This document shows, piece after piece, positions 60,105 to 64,000 of a DNA stretch of 64,000 bases. This DNA comes from Sisyra terminalis (lineage: Eukaryota > Arthropoda > Insecta > Neuroptera > Sisyridae), in NCBI GenBank assembly GCA_958496175.1, contig OY292274.1, positions 27,071,482 to 27,135,481 of the forward strand. Reading direction: 5' to 3'. Positions within the stretch are counted from its first letter, which is position 1, and each line of letters opens with the position of its first letter. Position numbers and translations under genes: made by a program. The notes beneath the pieces were generated by a model, which had not been told where the DNA came from, ran no database searches, and saw nothing but the letters and a program-made list of their open reading frames with translations.

Positions 60105-60275
60105 TGCCTACTGGGAAGCGAGTGGTCAAGGTGGCCGCTCCAAAACTGATAGTTATTGGGTTCGAATCTCATATCGAGCAAATTTTCGATTTTTTTCGAT
60201 TTACAAATATTGATCAACACTAAAGTCGCAAAAGACCTTAGTAGATATAAAGCGACGGTAAACAAAAAAAAAAAA
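60105..60275 (+). mobile_element. tRNA-derived SINE, copy 13
   Basis: Plus-strand copy with an intact head (GCCTACTGGGAAGCGAGTGG, then GGTGGCCGCTCCAAAACTGA), a strong B box (GGGTTCGAATCTC), body (CTAAAGTCGCAAAAGACC), tail AGCGACGGTAAAC and a 12-A run. Confidence 0.9.
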
Positions 60276-62368
60276 CACTTCATTATTAAATATTCATTTT
60301 GTCAAATTTTTTTAACTTTTCATCAAGTGCCGAAAATAATTTTCTTGTAGACTGGTGTTAGTACCGCTGTTTTTCTTTGATCTAATTGTCTTCTTATATT
60401 AACTTTTAGTTAACCTGCACAATTTTAGTTATTGGGAGGTAGGTAATTCTTAATTTCAAGTTTTATGGCGACTGACTTCTTAACGATAGGATCTTATAGG
60501 AGAAAGAAAGTTTAAATAATGATTATATATTCTTTTTTAATTTAAATGTTAATAAGGCTTTAACTTCAAAAATATCTAGATGTCTACTAGATATTACATC
60601 CAACTTTGTCTTCATTTTGGAAAAGAAAAACAAACAATGTTATTTTAGTAGATACTACTATAACGAATCATAGATATACGGGTAAGTACTTTGCCATTGT
60701 AAAATTGCAGTTTCTTCTCTAATTTTGTTTTCAAAAGAATACAACAAAATACATTGCATTACATTTTTTAACAACATTTACTTATTTTTAAAGAAATAAT
60801 TAAGAATTACCGAGAAAAAGCAGACTATTTCAGCCCCTCTTCATTGGAAGTCAAAAAATTGTTTCAAGTTCTTTTAACATTATAAAAAGAAAAGTATGTG
60901 GATTTATAATGAAAGAAAATAAAAGGGCATCGATAAAGAATTGCTATCCCTTCAAAAGACACATCTGACAACATTTAGAACACCAAAGAACTTCAACCCC
61001 TTGTGGGGGTGCGCACTGGACAGTGACAAGAACAACGGACGTCTTGAGGGAAACATCCGGACAGCTGAGGCCGTTACGCGTTACAAACACGTATATAACC
61101 TAAATTAACCTAAAAACACTTGCATATCATTAAAGTCCTCCATGTTTTCTTCGATAACTAAAAAAGCTCTCGAAATACATTTATCTATGCAATATAAACG
61201 CAACAGAAACATTTTGGTGTTTCAAATTTAAAGCATTTATTCCCTAGCAACACTTCTATTGTACAATTTTCATTTACGATTAGAACAATTTCCAAATTGT
61301 AAATATTTAGACAATCTTCTTAGGAGAGATATTACTTAGGCGCACGTGGCTGCTGTATAACCGGAAGTCCGGCCGTAACGTTACTCTTGATTAACCGAGC
61401 ATGTCATGTCAAATATTGCCAATTATATGTGAGTATATAACAAGTTATAATATTTCTTGAAAGATAACGAAGTAAAAAACATAATGTTTAGTTTTCAAGT
61501 TTAGGTTTATACTATTTCAAAACTTATTTTTAACATTTCTCTATTTTACTACTTGAATACTACATTTGAATGAAAAAAATATGATATTATGTATAATTAA
61601 CACGTTATAAATAAGGACGTTAACTCTTTTCACTGTTTTTCTTAGTCGTCAAAATAAAATTTATTTCTAAAAATAAAGTATAAAAATTTCAAATTTATAA
61701 CCGCTGTTTTTGCAGTCGTTTGAAATTTTATTATCGTCGAAGCTTGTCCAATTACTTAAATCCCTCCCGTTTATTTTCAAGATAGCCATAACTTTACGAT
61801 AATGTTTCATGATTATAAATATTACACTTTAGTTTTCAAACGAAACAACGGGCAACGCTAACAAGATAATTTCACAAATAAACATATAACAAAATGCTTG
61901 GCAATAGGGCAATAGTATGTAAGCGTCGATACGATGAAGTTGGTAGTAAAAGATCTTAAGCTTCTGCAATTGCATAATAATGTTAAAATCATAATAAACA
62001 TGAGTTCTATCTCAATAATGGCTATTGTTTTATTCATACATGAAATTGTTGGGCGAGAATATTCAAATAAGTGCAAAAACACGGAAGGCCGCTAGTATTA
62101 TATATAAACTGGGAACAAAACACACCTGTGTGGTGCAGAACATCTCAACAGTATTTTACATCGGTTTAAGAAAAACGATCGAATTTCATTGACTAACGTT
62201 ACACAGTTGCACATTTATACAATCAATTCGAAATATGCGAAATTCATACTTTTGTATGTAAAATATTGTTCCACATACATTATACAAATACCTACATTCA
62301 AAAAATATTCAATAACTCCTTCCAGTAATTTTCAAAAATAAAAACGAATACGGTAACTAAAATACTTT
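60276..62368. other. noncoding stretch with GC-richer patches
   Basis: No supported gene. 60995-61090 (CAACCCCTTGTGGGGGTGCG onward) and 61335-61400 are GC-richer and unexplained. Reading frames are short and unrecognised. Confidence 0.45.
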
Positions 62369-62376
62369 ATGAATTT

Positions 62377-62605
62377 CAGTAGCGTATTGTGCAATTTTGC
62401 CACCCGGGACCGACCGGAAATTCGCCACCCTCAATTTTTATCATTGATCACGAAAATCGGTAAAAAGTCAAATATCTTTAAATTCTTTTATTACTTAAAA
62501 ATGTACTCTTTCTGTTTTTCTCAAAGCGAAATATTTTATGAAATTATCAATACTAATGTCACTCGGGGTCATGGCCCCCTCGGCATCCACCACACTACAC
62601 TACTG
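62377..62605. mobile_element. hAT-type MITE with perfect 8-bp TSD
   Basis: A 229-bp element starting CAGTAGCGTATTGTGC and ending CACTACACTACTG (minus strand CAGTAGTGTAGTG). Both sides carry the identical 8-mer ATGAATTT (62369-62376 and 62606-62613). Subterminal GCCACCCGGGACC is typical of this hAT end style. A 102-codon frame crossing it is incidental. Confidence 0.88.
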
Positions 62606-62613
62606 ATGAATTT

Positions 62614-63847
62614 TCTACAACTACTACAAATACGAACTTTGTTAATTGAAAATGCCTCAACTCTAACTAGCGATTAATTTGGCCACAAACTGAAGTCGGG
62701 AGTAAACTGAGTATAAATTGTAGGCTCAGAAGGATAAATGTAGAAAGATATCTGTATTGTTATGTCAGATGGGAATTTTGGAATGAAGGTAGAGAATGAA
62801 AGATAAAAAGAGTGTATCTTCGGTGTAGTTAATCTTAACAGGTAATGATTAAACCATTAACAAGGAAAATAAACCATATTTACTATATATAATTACTAAA
62901 CTGGTAAAACATATATATAACCATGAAACAAATGTTTAAATATAAAATTTTATTTGTAACTAGCTACTACCTTCAATTTCGTCTTGATATCAGTAACTAA
63001 CGTCTGGCATAAGTACTGATATATTGGTACTTAGTACTGAAATATTCTTAGTTTATTTTTGTTACTGGCAGTGAAATATGCAAAATAGTTGAAACTTTCA
63101 GTGTTAAGAATGTTTATATCTTCAAATATAATTTTTACATCTTAAAACGCGTATCACTCTACAAATTTACCAATAATTATGAGTTTCAACAAAAAAGTGA
63201 TTATTTCCTATTTTATTAACTTTAAAAAAAATATCCTCCACACCGAAGATTATTTGTAGGGAATGCTTTAGCTATCCTATTTAGTATCAATGCATACACT
63301 TTTGTAATGAAATAAGTTATTTCTAACAAGGTTCTTCAGTATTAATTTTACAGCAAGAGTATTTGAAAAGGAATTTTAATTCAGAAATTTGATTGAAAAT
63401 TAAAAGCTATTGACAAACGTTAGAATTATCTCTATTAAGGATTACTTTTGTGTTTTCTTCTACTGATAAAAATGTAGCTTTTGGAGCAAATATCGTACAA
63501 TTAGGGTAACGAAAGTATTTTATACATTATGTATTTTTCACAGGAATATTGTCGACATTTAATATTATTCATAGTTAATTAATAATCGATGGGAGAACAT
63601 ATTATAAGCCATACATACTAATTATTTTGTAATTATTTCCTCTAAAAAAATTAGTTTTCGTATTATTTTTTACATGTGACATATAGGTACCAGGTAATAT
63701 ATAACATTTTTACATTACATTTTATTTTTAAGAGCGTGATTGATGCATGAATCTTTCACTATAGTGCATTGAAATAACTACTTACCTGCTTATGTCAGAT
63801 ATGTATTATTTTTCGTTATTTAAATTTCGTACATACATAATACACAA
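62614..63847. other. AT-rich noncoding stretch
   Basis: Nothing recognised. Confidence 0.5.
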
Positions 63848-63900
63848 AGTAACTGAGAAAGTATTTAGATACTTTCCAAAATTATCTTTGGTAGATCTGG
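63848..63900 (-). mobile_element. hAT-like element, family 3, terminal fragment
   Basis: On the minus strand CCAGATCTACCAAAGATAAT then TTTGGAAAGTATCTAAATAC matches the start of the element at 45771. I found no other end within the preceding 600 bp, so this is a solo end or a strongly decayed copy. Confidence 0.6.
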
Positions 63901-64000
63901 TTGTAAATAGTTTATCGTTAAAGATATTGGTTAGATCAAGTTTGTGGGCTTTGTATACTTTATATTCTTCCAGGATAGCATATCGTTGGCCTAAAGTATT

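Noticed and set aside
60105..60180. Functional tRNA gene
   Set aside because: A and B boxes are present but there is no acceptor-stem pairing. The same head recurs in many copies with a common body and A-rich tail, so it is a SINE.
62369..62677. 102-codon ORF
   Set aside because: It runs across a MITE and both of its target duplications; the composition changes at the element edges.

Overview
This looks like eukaryotic, probably arthropod, nuclear DNA. It is strongly AT-rich, has almost no long open reading frames, and is littered with short decayed transposons: tRNA-derived SINEs, hAT MITEs, a mariner relic, non-LTR retrotransposon remnants and a Mutator-like element (MULE). Frequent taggtacct-type words and this element mix suggest an insect, possibly a hemipteran such as an aphid. 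That placement is inference. No intact host gene can be supported, so the window reads as an intergenic desert or the inside of very large introns.

Layout. 1-10 kb is mostly featureless, with one inverted-repeat element (2.1 kb) and a possible small minus-strand exon (9.0 kb). 10-21 kb holds a hAT MITE, the first SINE, an unassigned decayed reading frame, two pairs of direct repeats around a MITE with a perfect 8-bp target duplication, a broken transposon-type ORF (18.9-19.4 kb) and a gutted mariner (19.8-20.7 kb). 21-37 kb is sparse: SINEs, a 619-bp hAT element, another MITE, and a possible minimal first exon at 24.0 kb.

The centrepiece is 37186-40189, a 3,004-bp Mutator-like element with a perfect 9-bp target duplication. 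Its terminal inverted repeats are inverted arrays of a 33-bp tandem unit, 13 copies on the left and 5 on the right, and each unit contains a 19-bp palindrome. Between the arrays lies a transposase with a FAR1/WRKY-GCM1-type finger, a DDE core with a CxxH motif, and a SWIM finger followed by a basic AT-hook-like tail. A 7-bp tandem duplication splits it into two overlapping frames.

40-53 kb is a dense transposon graveyard: LINE remnants, seven SINE copies, hAT MITEs nested at one 8-bp target, a roughly 0.94-kb fold-back element interrupted by a 589-bp hAT-like element, and an inverted pair of small MITEs. 53-64 kb is sparser, with a second copy of the 589-bp family, two SINEs, a 229-bp MITE with a perfect target duplication, and a terminal fragment of the 589-bp family near the window end.

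The only gene set acting together is the MULE: its transposase would be expected to bind the palindromic array units at both ends and move the element. The SINEs and MITEs are non-autonomous and depend on enzymes not encoded intact here.
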